From a virus, in the IMG/VR virus record IMGVR_UViG_3300035670_000099, positions 29,612-93,611 of that record: DNA of 64,000 nt, one strand, 5' to 3'. The notes under the pieces were generated by a model, which was given only the letters and a program-made list of their open reading frames with translations, did not search any database and was not told the DNA's origin. Positions within the stretch are counted from its first letter, which is position 1; every line of letters begins with the position of its first letter. The position numbers and the translations under genes were made by a program. Below, piece by piece: positions 24,363 to 32,915 of the stretch.

Positions 24363-24998
24363 TTAAGAGTTGGAAAAGCCTATCTTTTTATTTGCCCGAT
24401 TGATTTGACATATCGCTTCCTCTAATTTCTCAGAAGTGCCGTATATGCTATTCCTGTTGTCAAATGTTTGGACATATTTTACAGCAGCACGAAATTTGTA
24501 CTGAAATATTTGCCATGCTTGTTTTGTTCCTGCCGCTCCAAGATTTAAGTTGGCATCACATAAATTCTTGAGTTTTATTGCTTTCTCTCTAACACCTTCT
24601 TCTAAAAGCATTATAGAAGAAATTGGATTGTACGCAAAAATTTCCCACACTAATGCATCATCAATTAATAGATTAATGTATCTTAGCGCTTTATTACTGT
24701 CTTGATAAAATATTTTCCAGACATATTTTATGGCAGTTTCTCCAACAGGAAATGCTTCATAAACTTGTTTAATATCCAAAGCGACACTTCTAGTTTTTTC
24801 GTTGATTGCAAAGACTGATGCAGCAGGAGGAAAATATTCAAAAATCTCCCATACTAATTTGTTTTTTCTCAGCCCCTCGCTGATTATTTCAGCCTTAATC
24901 TTCTCAGAGTCATAAGAGAAGAAATACGGATCTTGTAAATCGATATCTTCCAACAGCTCTTGCAGATTTTTTGTCTTTTCTTTTGTCTTTCTAGTCAT
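24363..24998 (-). CDS. Repeat protein with four VW-x-IF-x-Y motifs
   Basis: A 211-residue protein. Four units carry a common core: KLVWEIFEYFPPAASVF (48-63), KYVWKIFYQDSNKALRY (91-107), ALVWEIFAYNPISSIML (115-131) and KQAWQIFQYKFRAAVKY (159-175). The pattern suggests a helical solenoid. It is the first gene of the operon with the endolysin and HNH protein, under a strong promoter. The ATG at 24998 is used because the promoter lies over the fifteen upstream codons. No family recognised. Confidence 0.65.
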   Translation of the reverse strand: MTRKTKEKTKNLQELLEDIDLQDPYFFSYDSEKIKAEIISEGLRKNKLVWEIFEYFPPAASVFAINEKTRSVALDIKQVYEAFPVGETAIKYVWKIFYQDSNKALRYINLLIDDALVWEIFAYNPISSIMLLEEGVREKAIKLKNLCDANLNLGAAGTKQAWQIFQYKFRAAVKYVQTFDNRNSIYGTSEKLEEAICQINRANKKIGFSNS

Positions 24999-25024
24999 GC
25001 GTTTATATCCAAAACAATTAGCTA

Positions 25025-25053
25025 ATAATACAGCAAAAAACACATAACGTCAA
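25025..25053 (-). promoter_or_regulatory. Near-consensus sigma70 promoter, leftward
   Basis: On the minus strand: TTGACG (25053-25048), 17-base spacer, TATTAT (25030-25025). It drives the VW-IF repeat gene, endolysin and HNH gene. Confidence 0.75.
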
Positions 25054-25079
25054 TAGTTTTAGGAATAGTGATATATCTA

Positions 25080-25108
25080 TTGACAAAATAGCCAAAATGC
25101 TTTACTGT
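25080..25108 (+). promoter_or_regulatory. Near-consensus sigma70 promoter for helicase gene
   Basis: TTGACA (25080-25085), 17-base spacer, TACTGT (25103-25108). The expected transcription start near 25115 excludes the upstream in-frame codons at 25113 and supports the ATG at 25134. Confidence 0.75.
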
Positions 25109-25133
25109 TAGAATGTGTAGCTATTTTCCATTT

Positions 25134-26855
25134 ATGCTAAGAGACTATCAACAGTCAGCAATTAACCGGATATACCAGTTATTCAGAAACAACATAACCA
25201 GTGTTATGTTGTACGCTCCTACGGGTGCAGGCAAAACGCATATCAGCAGCAAGATTATCGCTGATTGCTTGTCTAAGAACAGGAGAATTTTATTTTTAGT
25301 CCACAGGACTAAGTTAATTGAACAGACAATATCTACTCTGGTTAAAAGCTATGGAGTGAAACTAGAGCAGATAGGCGTTATAGCGCCTAATTACAAGTCG
25401 GATTATAAATGTCCGGTTCAGATATCCATGGTGCAAACTATCCAAAACAGACAATATCCAGAAGACATCGGATTACTAATTGTGGATGAAGCCCATACCA
25501 CTGCTTATTTCAGTGTGTTTGAAAAGTTACTAAATCATTACAGTGGCGGCATTTGGACACAATCTAAATGCTTTGTACTTGGTTTATCTGCTTCACCATG
25601 GAGAACTAAAAAGAGAGAAGGTTTTTGTAGATTCTTCCAAGCGATGGTACGCGCGCCATATCCAGAAGAATTGATTAAGCAAGGACATTTATGCAGCGCT
25701 AGACATTTTGGCTGGGGTGGATTAATTGATTACTCTAAACTCGATGTTGGAGCAGCTGGAGATTTTACCCAAAACAGTTTAGAGGTTGTTTGTAATAGCG
25801 AATATAACAAAGTTATTATAGACAAATTTCTTAAGTTATGCCCCACCAGGAAGACGATAGCTTTCTGTGCTGGTGTTAAACAATCCATAGATTTATCTGA
25901 ACAATTCAATAGTGCTGGCATTAAAGCTAGTGTTGTTACCGGTGAAACTCCGGAATTTGTCCGGAAAGACATCTACAATCAATTTAAACGTGGAGACATT
26001 CAAGTTATTAGTAGCGTATCTGTATTGTGTGAGGGCTTTGATGAGACTAGCTGTAATGCTGCAATTATTGCCCGTCCTACTAAATCTAGAGCATTATTGG
26101 TGCAGATGTGTGGTAGAGCATTAAGATTGCATCCTGATAAACAAGATGCTTATTTATTAGACTTTGGGGATAATTTTAAACGACTTGGATTACCTGTCTC
26201 TAAATTCCCCACACCATTGTGTCCAACGTTTAAGAAAGCAGAAGAAATGCCAGTTAAAGAATGTCCTAACTGTTCTGCAATACTGCCAATTTTTGCTATG
26301 ATTTGTCCTGATTGTGGACACTTGTTTGTGAAAGAGGAAGAAGAAGACACTCCAGATACTTTGCCTGAGTTTGGAGAGATATTCTCCAAAGAACAACAAG
26401 AACAAATATCTTATCTAAGAGGACAACTACTACGTGCTTACAAAGCTGAAAGAGATATTGGGAGAGTCACGTGGTTGTTCACAGAAAGATATAATTTTTT
26501 GCCTCCACAGCATTGGTATTTAGACGCTATTTTTAGACGTGGTAGAAATGTCCATCCCACAGTCAGAAAGACAGATGAACAAGCATTACTACGTTTCTTT
26601 AAGAAGACTAAACCTACTGCCAGTTCTGGTTGGTTAGGAGAACAATTTAGGCGAGAATTTGGCAAAGGATATTATGACTTTGATACAATCAACTGGAAAG
26701 ATGTTTTAGGAGTTCCCGAGCATAGTAATTACAGTTACAAAGACGTAACTGATTTGTATAGACAAAAAATAGTACAAGCCTCTCCAGAAGATGCTTCGCT
26801 CTTAAACTTCTGTCTGGAAGAGGCATTGAAAATATTGAATTCGTCAGCCTATTGA
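25134..26855 (+). CDS. Superfamily 2 DEAH-box helicase with zinc ribbon
   Basis: A 573-residue SF2 helicase. Walker A APTGAGKT (28-35), DEAH box LIVDEAHTT (118-121), motif III LSASP (151-155), and motif VI QMCGRALRLHPDK (324-336). A four-cysteine zinc ribbon follows (C377, C380, C391, C394: CPNC, CPDC), then an about 180-residue C-terminal domain. The zinc ribbon after the helicase core recalls RadD/YejH-type repair helicases, and the role is probably phage DNA replication or recombination. It is monocistronic and driven by its own early-type promoter; the stop lies two bases from the convergent small gene. Confidence 0.85.
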   Translation: MLRDYQQSAINRIYQLFRNNITSVMLYAPTGAGKTHISSKIIADCLSKNRRILFLVHRTKLIEQTISTLVKSYGVKLEQIGVIAPNYKSDYKCPVQISMVQTIQNRQYPEDIGLLIVDEAHTTAYFSVFEKLLNHYSGGIWTQSKCFVLGLSASPWRTKKREGFCRFFQAMVRAPYPEELIKQGHLCSARHFGWGGLIDYSKLDVGAAGDFTQNSLEVVCNSEYNKVIIDKFLKLCPTRKTIAFCAGVKQSIDLSEQFNSAGIKASVVTGETPEFVRKDIYNQFKRGDIQVISSVSVLCEGFDETSCNAAIIARPTKSRALLVQMCGRALRLHPDKQDAYLLDFGDNFKRLGLPVSKFPTPLCPTFKKAEEMPVKECPNCSAILPIFAMICPDCGHLFVKEEEEDTPDTLPEFGEIFSKEQQEQISYLRGQLLRAYKAERDIGRVTWLFTERYNFLPPQHWYLDAIFRRGRNVHPTVRKTDEQALLRFFKKTKPTASSGWLGEQFRREFGKGYYDFDTINWKDVLGVPEHSNYSYKDVTDLYRQKIVQASPEDASLLNFCLEEALKILNSSAY

Positions 26856-26856
26856 A

Positions 26857-27021
26857 TTAACATTTCTCCCAAAGTATGTTTGCTTTAAGCAGATTCACAG
26901 CTTGCAATTTACTTAATGCAGTAACAACTACTGTGGGAGGATAACTTGAAAATTGTTTAAGAATCTCGCCGTAATTGCGAGGTTCATTACAAAATTTGAC
27001 TAGCTCTTGTTCTAAATCCAT
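26857..27021 (-). CDS. Small protein (54 aa), winged-helix-like
   Basis: A 54-residue protein, MDLEQELVKFCNEPRNYGEI onward, with the pattern of a short winged-helix domain (YGEILKQFSSYPPTVVVTAL). It has its own near-perfect promoter 27 bases upstream and ends two bases from the helicase stop. Promoter placement strongly supports expression. A small regulator is possible but unproven. Confidence 0.65.
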   Translation of the reverse strand: MDLEQELVKFCNEPRNYGEILKQFSSYPPTVVVTALSKLQAVNLLKANILWEKC

Positions 27022-27047
27022 AACAATGGTAAAAATGGTACTCTAAA

Positions 27048-27075
27048 ATTATACTATAATCCATTGACATGTCAA
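27048..27075 (-). promoter_or_regulatory. Near-perfect sigma70 promoter with palindromic -35
   Basis: On the minus strand: TTGACA (27075-27070), 16-base spacer, TATAAT (27053-27048). The -35 is half of the perfect palindrome TTGACATGTCAA (27064-27075), a possible operator. Confidence 0.8.
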
Positions 27076-27096
27076 ATTTAAAATTTATTTAAAGCA

Positions 27097-27122
27097 AAGC
27101 CTGTGTTGATTGGCACAGGCTT
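27097..27122. terminator. Hairpin ending the tail-tip operon
   Basis: AAGCCTGTG/CACAGGCTT with an 8-base loop, four bases after the stop of the last leftward gene and followed on that strand by TGCTTTAAAT. A terminator with a weak T tract. Confidence 0.65.
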
Positions 27123-27125
27123 AAA

Positions 27126-27506
27126 TTATTTAACATCATAGACTAAAAAGTTAGAACTCCATTCCAAAATGGATAGCAACATCTTTTGAAAAAAAATTAT
27201 AAATAATGATTTGACTTTTACTACTGACTTAAAGATATTGATTTTAATGTTCCTGATTTCAAAAGTAACTGCATGAGATGCATCATCAACTGAAACCAAG
27301 ACAATTGACTTGATTTTAGATGGTTCAAATTTATCTGTCTGCATGTTATTAGAGCGTAAAAAAGCAATAAATCTAGGATAATGTTCAGTTATCAATATCC
27401 AGATATCGTCTTGACAAGATATAAATAAATCATATCCTTCTTCACTTTGAAAACCTGAGATTGAGCAGTATTCAAGTATTTCTTTGATAGGATTAAGATT
27501 ATTCAT
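27126..27506 (-). CDS. Hypothetical protein at end of tail-tip operon
   Basis: A 126-residue protein (MNNLNPIKEILEYCSISGFQ). Its ATG overlaps the gpK-like stop (ATGA). The sequence alternates strands and helices and has an aromatic, hydrophobic C-terminus (SLFIIFFQKMLLSILEW). The position after gpK would fit a small tail accessory protein. No family recognised. Confidence 0.6.
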   Translation of the reverse strand: MNNLNPIKEILEYCSISGFQSEEGYDLFISCQDDIWILITEHYPRFIAFLRSNNMQTDKFEPSKIKSIVLVSVDDASHAVTFEIRNIKINIFKSVVKVKSLFIIFFQKMLLSILEWSSNFLVYDVK

Positions 27507-28273
27507 TCAAAACTCCTGTGTCTGCATATATATCGTGTTGCATGTTTCCAGTAAGTGCCACCATAAACAAACAATTCGCTAGTTCTTTCACCTCCTAGAT
27601 TATGTAAACCAGTGTTATTGTCATCAATTATTATGCTTACATGGTGAGGCTGTATGTTATTTAAACTCATAACAATGACATCATTTTTTTGATGTAATTC
27701 TCCAAATTCTAACTTACGGAAATTAGCTTTTTGGAAATTCTCTTCTATCAAATTCCAAGAAGAAGATGTTGTTTCTTGCAAAGAAAACCCACGGGGAAAA
27801 TCAGGTAAAGATATATCTAACATTCCTTTATAATAAGCTCTAAGCAAGCTAAAGCAGTCAGTCCTATTGTAAACAAATGGCCACTTTAAATAATAGTTGA
27901 CTTCTTTGGGAGAACCGTCAATAAACAAAGGAAATGGATTAGCTAAATTTGCTGGATCAAACAAGTCCCAGGATTCAAAAGCAGAATGGTACAGAATATA
28001 TTTTATCTTACTGGATTTTGCATTACAAATATCTGGCGGGCTTAGATATTCGCTTTGTTCTGTCTTCCAGTGAGTGTGGTAAACACCTTGGATGTCATTG
28101 TATCCAACTATTAAATCTAGTTCGTCCGGTTCAATAACAAATGCTTCATGCTTGTTCTCAGCAGCATTTGTACATCTATACGGCACGTCTTCCACAATGA
28201 CACCGCAAACTTCTTGCTCTGGAAACTCCTTCGCGTGTTCAATTATATGCTCTTTTATATAAGCAGATATCAT
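27503..28273 (-). CDS. Tail tip assembly protein, lambda gpK-like (JAB + NlpC/P60)
   Basis: A 256-residue two-domain protein. Residues 1-about 105 are a JAB/MPN metalloprotease: E21 (EVCGVIV), H66-T-H68 (GVYHTH) and S78-x2-D81 (SPPD). Residues about 130-250 are NlpC/P60-like with C140 (RTDCFSLLRAYY) and H210/H211 (PHHVSIII). This pair defines lambda gpK, which acts at the tail tip and may cut host peptidoglycan during entry. It sits in an I-J-M-K order operon, overlapping both neighbours by 4 bases. Confidence 0.85.
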   Translation of the reverse strand: MISAYIKEHIIEHAKEFPEQEVCGVIVEDVPYRCTNAAENKHEAFVIEPDELDLIVGYNDIQGVYHTHWKTEQSEYLSPPDICNAKSSKIKYILYHSAFESWDLFDPANLANPFPLFIDGSPKEVNYYLKWPFVYNRTDCFSLLRAYYKGMLDISLPDFPRGFSLQETTSSSWNLIEENFQKANFRKLEFGELHQKNDVIVMSLNNIQPHHVSIIIDDNNTGLHNLGGERTSELFVYGGTYWKHATRYICRHRSFE

Positions 28274-28644
28274 ACTCTTGGTGGGTAAACTTTAGAAATT
28301 ATGCTGGCGTTAGATCTTACTTGAGTACTTGTTATTTTAGTAGAGATTGTGTATTGATTTTCTCCAACTGTGGTTACAGTCCATTCATCACAAACACACT
28401 CTTTAAGATCTTCACCGGTGGGACTCCACTCAAAAGAAGATAAAGAGTACTGTCGTAAATCAGCTAAAATAACATCTAATTCAGGCTTGCTATACACTGG
28501 ACTGCGCACATCCCATTCACAATATGGTGATATGCCCTGCGTTAAAATTTGGCTGTAATTATCCCCTAATCTTGTTTTAATAGTTGGGATAATTGTGTTT
28601 TTAGATAACTGCCACAATGGCGATAATTCCAGCACTAAGCTCAT
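28270..28644 (-). CDS. Minor tail protein, lambda gpM-like
   Basis: A 124-residue protein. RLGDNYSQILTQGI near the N-terminus and FEWSPTGEDLKE in the middle follow the gpM pattern (FGDGYSQ, then FxWxPP). It is directly upstream of the gpK-like gene and overlaps it by 4 bases. A second small protein with a related layout is encoded at 32586 next to gpL, so which is the true gpM counterpart is open. Probable role: tail-tip assembly. Confidence 0.65.
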   Translation of the reverse strand: MSLVLELSPLWQLSKNTIIPTIKTRLGDNYSQILTQGISPYCEWDVRSPVYSKPELDVILADLRQYSLSSFEWSPTGEDLKECVCDEWTVTTVGENQYTISTKITSTQVRSNASIISKVYPPRV

Positions 28645-29156
28645 AAGACAAAATATCCGATTGTGTAATTAAACGCAGAAGCAGCACTTGAGACAATATT
28701 CAAAGCAGTGTTAGCTGTTAGCTTAAATTCTCTATTTGCTGCAAGACTTATATCTTTGACAGAACCTTGAGAGGACAAATAAAAGCGAATTCTGTCTGTA
28801 GATCCATCTCGAATAGTAATAGTCTGAGCGGTAGTACCTTCTAATTCAACTCTAATGAAAGACACATAAATACTTACTCCCGCTCCTGGCGCTGCTATTG
28901 CTGCTGTAGTAGTAGCAGTACTTGCAGTACCAGTTACAAATAGCATTGTTGGCGATACATTAGTTTTTGCTAGTAATCTTTTTGCTAAAGAGATTAAACT
29001 TGCTGATGCAGTGTCTGATGTAGCAGCAGTGTCACCTTTGTCTCCAATAGCTGTTGACTCAAATTGCATCACATCTGGATCATTGGCAGTCCCAGATCCT
29101 GAAGTTGTAGCTCTTTCCCGTTGTTGCCCGGCTCCGTCGATATATTTAACTGGCAT
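28641..29156 (-). CDS. Small structural protein of tail tip
   Basis: A 171-residue protein. The N-terminus (MPVKYIDGAGQQRERATTSG, then STAIGDKGDTAATSDTASAS) resembles proteins used as adaptors in phage tails. The C-terminal about 90 residues are a beta domain (IYVSFIRVELEGTTAQTITI, FYLSSQGSVKDISLA) that looks like a small carbohydrate-binding or trimerising knob. Overlap with the next gene is 4 bases. Role inferred. Confidence 0.55.
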   Translation of the reverse strand: MPVKYIDGAGQQRERATTSGSGTANDPDVMQFESTAIGDKGDTAATSDTASASLISLAKRLLAKTNVSPTMLFVTGTASTATTTAAIAAPGAGVSIYVSFIRVELEGTTAQTITIRDGSTDRIRFYLSSQGSVKDISLAANREFKLTANTALNIVSSAASAFNYTIGYFVL

Positions 29157-29157
29157 A

Positions 29158-29631
29158 TTAAAAATCTAAAGCAATGAATGAGTTTATTTTAGCACTTAAC
29201 TTTAAGCTGTACGTTGTGTAATCCACAATAATAAATGACTCAGCCCAATCAGATGGATTTGTGTTGCTAAAAAATGTTGCCTTGACTCTTGCATAATAAG
29301 TAGCTTTGGGCATATTTGAAAACGTGGCAAATGTCTCTATTGTGTTTTGAGTCATTTCCCATGCTCCTGTCAATCCTTTCTTAATCTCTACAACATATCC
29401 AATTGTCCATGGAGAATTTTGCAAAGAACCATTAATTGTCTGTTGAGGTGGAAGCCAAGAAACATAAATATCAAAAAAGTTTGCTCCTTCCGTGATTGGA
29501 ATACCATCAGCTGATAGTTTACCAATTGGATTAGTTGATACTGTAACTTCTCTTGGAACTACATTAACGTTGGGAGCATTAGAAGACACTCGTTGAGGCA
29601 ACGAATCAAAAGCCCATTGTACTGGTGTCAT
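29158..29631 (-). CDS. Fibronectin type III protein, detached part of J
   Basis: A 157-residue protein centred on an FN3-like domain (FFDIYVSWLPP, then WTIGYVVEIKKGLTGAWEMT and TYYARVKATFFS). In lambda such domains are part of the single long J protein. Here the ATG overlaps the J-like stop (ATGA), so the domain is made as a separate, coupled polypeptide. The next gene follows after one base. Confidence 0.65.
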   Translation of the reverse strand: MTPVQWAFDSLPQRVSSNAPNVNVVPREVTVSTNPIGKLSADGIPITEGANFFDIYVSWLPPQQTINGSLQNSPWTIGYVVEIKKGLTGAWEMTQNTIETFATFSNMPKATYYARVKATFFSNTNPSDWAESFIIVDYTTYSLKLSAKINSFIALDF

Positions 29632-31562
29632 ATTGTTGACATACTATCAATAAAACTATATTTAGTACTATCATATTCTGATGCAGTAATTTCATGCATA
29701 CCTTCAATCGTTTCTGAAACAGGCACTCTATTTATTACTCGATATTGTTTAGGAACAACAGAATTGCCGGATAATATCCAGTTAGATTCAGGTGGCGGTG
29801 CTGCACTAAAAGCAGAAGTTACTGTGACAACTGAAGTTGTATTAGCAGTGTTTTCTATTGTTTCTTGTTGCCAAGTACCATCACTCAAAGTAACACTAAT
29901 TTGGTATGTTTGCCCTGCCACTAACGTCACTGGACTATCTAGATTAATTGTGGTTGTAGTAGCTGAAACAATCAATCCTCCAGCACGCATTTCTAATCGT
30001 TCAGAGTCAGATATAGTAATAATATCTCCTGGCTTTATAAAAGCTGCATAAGCCCTAGCTTTAAATGTTACTGTCTCTTGTTCTAATCTATCAGAAATTA
30101 AAGCTGCTACTCCTGCTCGTCTTGCTTGTCCTCTGCTAGTACATGCAATAGCTTCTAATTCTAGTTCTTTAATTCCCCATTTTTGTATAGCAATTGGATC
30201 TTCTACCATCTCAACTGTTTTGCGGTAAAAATCAGCTGGATTTAGCCAACTTACTAATGCTACAGTTTTTTTGGATTTTAGCCCAACTCTGCTATATATA
30301 AAAACTCCATCTTCAACATCCGCTTGCGTAAATTGGTATTTTATAGCATCTGGTTTATCTGCAATAAATGTTATCGTTCCAGCCTGCCAATAAGCAAATC
30401 CTCTAAATATTGTTATCAAAGATTCCAGTACTTGGTATGCTTCTGTTTTGGCTTGTAAGACAATATTACATTGAAATCTTGGCTCATAAATTGGGCTACC
30501 ATTTGTGCTATATCCGCTTGGAACTAATTCATTACAGTATTTACTAATCTCGTATAATCCCCATTTATCTATTTGTTTAGTATCAATATACTTGCCAAGT
30601 CCATATCTAGTATTTGTAATTAAATCATATAAAATCCATGCTGGATCTGAAACAGCTACGTTTGGTGTTTGAAAAACTCCATTCCAAACGCCATCATAGA
30701 CAATACGTCTATTCAATCCATCTATTATGGCATTACTTGGAACTTGTACTAATCTCCCAAATACTTCAAATAAGACATTTGGAACTGAGCTAAACCCAGA
30801 TGTATCAAACGAAAAAGCTGCTAAAGCTGTATTTGGATAATTTAATTTTTTGTTTGTAATTTTTGCGTAAGAAACAAACGACATATTGCGTTGGTATCCA
30901 GCCTTTTCGGTTTCTGCATTATCTAAAGTAAGTTTGATAACTTTAATAGATAAATTACCCAACCCAGTAACTGGAGGAAATCTAAATCTATAATCAAATT
31001 CTGTTGGGCTTGAATAACGCCCAGAAACTACATTGTAATAAGTAAATAATGTTTCATAAGCATTATTTACTTCTCGTTGTATAATAATTTGAAATTCTAT
31101 ATTAGTTGTTTCAATATTACCATTATCTGGATTCTGTCTTTGCATTTGAAAAGACAATTTTACTTTAACTTCATCAGGAATACCACCTTGAATTTGTTGA
31201 GTAACACCAAGATTATTTCCTTCTCCATTCCATTCTACTGCTGAATTTACAGATATTTCGTTTGAAATAGTATCTCCAAATCCAAATAATTCAATTGGTG
31301 ATTGAATTTGGGTTCCTGCACGATAATCGAATTGAACATTCTTGAAATTATCACTATTATCTTCATTTTTGACTGGAGTTTCATCCAGATAAACTCTAGT
31401 CAATGGATTTGTTCCAAAACCTTGTATTGGGCCTTCTGATATTGCTCCTAAAATGTAAGCAACTGAAGTACTGGTTCCTGTTATTCTAGCAACATTAGGA
31501 GTTCCTCTTCCTCCTTTACCGCCGCCACTTCCTTGGATTTTTTTATGTTTTTTGTGTTTCAT
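29628..31562 (-). CDS. Tail tip protein, lambda gpJ-like core
   Basis: A 644-residue protein matching the N-terminal two-thirds of lambda J: a basic Gly-rich start (KHKKHKKIQGSGGGKGGRGT), GAISEGPIQGF, YLDETPVKNEDN, WILYDLITNTRYGLG, and ITIFRGFAYWQAGTITFIAD. It forms the hub of the tail tip and links the tube to host-binding parts. It lacks the usual FN3 and host-specificity region, which appears in the following separate genes. The start lies two bases after the upstream stop codon. Confidence 0.85.
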   Translation of the reverse strand: MKHKKHKKIQGSGGGKGGRGTPNVARITGTSTSVAYILGAISEGPIQGFGTNPLTRVYLDETPVKNEDNSDNFKNVQFDYRAGTQIQSPIELFGFGDTISNEISVNSAVEWNGEGNNLGVTQQIQGGIPDEVKVKLSFQMQRQNPDNGNIETTNIEFQIIIQREVNNAYETLFTYYNVVSGRYSSPTEFDYRFRFPPVTGLGNLSIKVIKLTLDNAETEKAGYQRNMSFVSYAKITNKKLNYPNTALAAFSFDTSGFSSVPNVLFEVFGRLVQVPSNAIIDGLNRRIVYDGVWNGVFQTPNVAVSDPAWILYDLITNTRYGLGKYIDTKQIDKWGLYEISKYCNELVPSGYSTNGSPIYEPRFQCNIVLQAKTEAYQVLESLITIFRGFAYWQAGTITFIADKPDAIKYQFTQADVEDGVFIYSRVGLKSKKTVALVSWLNPADFYRKTVEMVEDPIAIQKWGIKELELEAIACTSRGQARRAGVAALISDRLEQETVTFKARAYAAFIKPGDIITISDSERLEMRAGGLIVSATTTTINLDSPVTLVAGQTYQISVTLSDGTWQQETIENTANTTSVVTVTSAFSAAPPPESNWILSGNSVVPKQYRVINRVPVSETIEGMHEITASEYDSTKYSFIDSMSTI

Positions 31563-31564
31563 GG

Positions 31565-32587
31565 TTAAGAACCACCATGCTCATATTCTACATACGAAAC
31601 TTTCCAATGTATTTCTACTTTTTGGGAATAATCGTAATTTTGAGATAATCCAGATGTCACTGCTCTAACACGAATTGTCCAAGGGTTGACATTTGTATTG
31701 ACAAGAGAAGAACTGCACACAGCACTACCAAGCCCATCGTCATAAACGCAATTATATGGAGTTAAAGATACATCCTCTGTCAAAAATCCTTGTGAGTTAA
31801 AAATTAATTTATTTCCAGATATAATAAAACGAGAATTATAAGTATCTCCATCCCCTTGCACTAAAGAGAAAGTAACAGGAGAGTTATTTGGATCTCCCAA
31901 GAATTGAAGAGTAGCAAGTTCACTATTTGCTTGGTATAAATTAGGATCAAATGAAGCTTGATCTCCTAATAAAGTTTGACTTTGAAATCTTATCTGAAGT
32001 GGATTACCACTAATTGAACTATCTACTCTACTTGAAATAACATACATACCTGTTTGTATTCTCCCATACACAATAGGCATTCTACCGCCTTCTTGTGTGT
32101 TGTTAGGCAATCCTCCTATTGATTTACTCGTTGGCTCCTCTTCCGGCTTGGCTGGCTTAAATAAAGAGCTAATACCAGCAAGTAGTAAAATACTTCCTAA
32201 TAAAATTGTGGTGCTAGATTTAAGAATATGTGATCCCCAAATTGGAATTCCACCTGGAACCCAAATAGCTAAAGCAAACATTGCAGCAGCGCCGAGCCAC
32301 ATCCACCAATTGTCTCCACTGCCAGCAAGCACAGGGACAATTCTAATGTTACGTACTTTCTTAGATATTGGGCAGCTAAGCTTGTCAATTTTATCGTTAG
32401 TTATGTTTTCATGTCCAACAACTATGCGATATCTTACGCCGCGATTTTCAGCATCTTGTAAATAACTTAAAAAATTGCTAAAATTAGCTTTTAAAGCACG
32501 AAGTACTTCAGCAACTGATTCTACTGCTAAATCAAGTTTGCTTGTAAATAAATCGCCTAATTCACCTTCTAGGAAGACAGAGATCAT
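31565..32587 (-). CDS. Tail assembly protein, lambda gpI-like
   Basis: A 340-residue protein. An N-terminal domain (1-about 90) is followed by two hydrophobic stretches (WWMWLGAAAMFALAIWV and STTILLGSILLLAGISSLF) and then the segment GGRMPIVYGRIQTGMYVISS, typical of gpI-type proteins. It precedes the J-like gene as in lambda. The ATG shares two bases with the oppositely oriented ATG of the 32586 gene; its Shine-Dalgarno (AGGA) lies inside that gene. Confidence 0.75.
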   Translation of the reverse strand: MISVFLEGELGDLFTSKLDLAVESVAEVLRALKANFSNFLSYLQDAENRGVRYRIVVGHENITNDKIDKLSCPISKKVRNIRIVPVLAGSGDNWWMWLGAAAMFALAIWVPGGIPIWGSHILKSSTTILLGSILLLAGISSLFKPAKPEEEPTSKSIGGLPNNTQEGGRMPIVYGRIQTGMYVISSRVDSSISGNPLQIRFQSQTLLGDQASFDPNLYQANSELATLQFLGDPNNSPVTFSLVQGDGDTYNSRFIISGNKLIFNSQGFLTEDVSLTPYNCVYDDGLGSAVCSSSLVNTNVNPWTIRVRAVTSGLSQNYDYSQKVEIHWKVSYVEYEHGGS

Positions 32588-32915
32588 GAGTTATCCTATT
32601 ATTCCTTTGGTTCCAAATTGGGACAGCACAAAGTCAGAGCAATCAAATATTATTGTAACTAAATACCAGCCTAACACAATTGAGGCAAGATCATCAAGAA
32701 CTAAAATCAATACCACAAATGTTACTTTCTCCGTGTCTGTTAATATAACTAATGGAACTGCTGTAGACACATTCTTGAGAGAACGTAATGGCAAAGCATT
32801 TAGAGTGGAAAATGACACTATGCTTTACTCTTGTACAGAATGGACTATACAAGCATTGGGAGAAGGTGTTGATTTATTCTCAGCTACATTTGAACAAGTT
32901 AGGAGATTTTTATGA
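32586..32915 (+). CDS. Minor tail protein, gpM-like, divergent from gpI
   Basis: A 109-residue protein. The C-terminal half (NGKAFRVENDTMLYSCTEWT, ATFEQVRRFL) suits the gpM family, which normally precedes gpL as here. The start is MSYPIIPLVPNW at 32586, with AGGAAG upstream inside the gpI gene. Its ATG overlaps the gpI ATG on the other strand within CATG. The stop overlaps the gpL start (ATGA). Confidence 0.6.
   Translation: MSYPIIPLVPNWDSTKSEQSNIIVTKYQPNTIEARSSRTKINTTNVTFSVSVNITNGTAVDTFLRERNGKAFRVENDTMLYSCTEWTIQALGEGVDLFSATFEQVRRFL

Noticed and set aside
32475-32585. Upstream extension of the gpM-like gene
   Set aside because: These 37 codons are antisense to the conserved start of the gpI-like protein; the Shine-Dalgarno supports the ATG at 32586.
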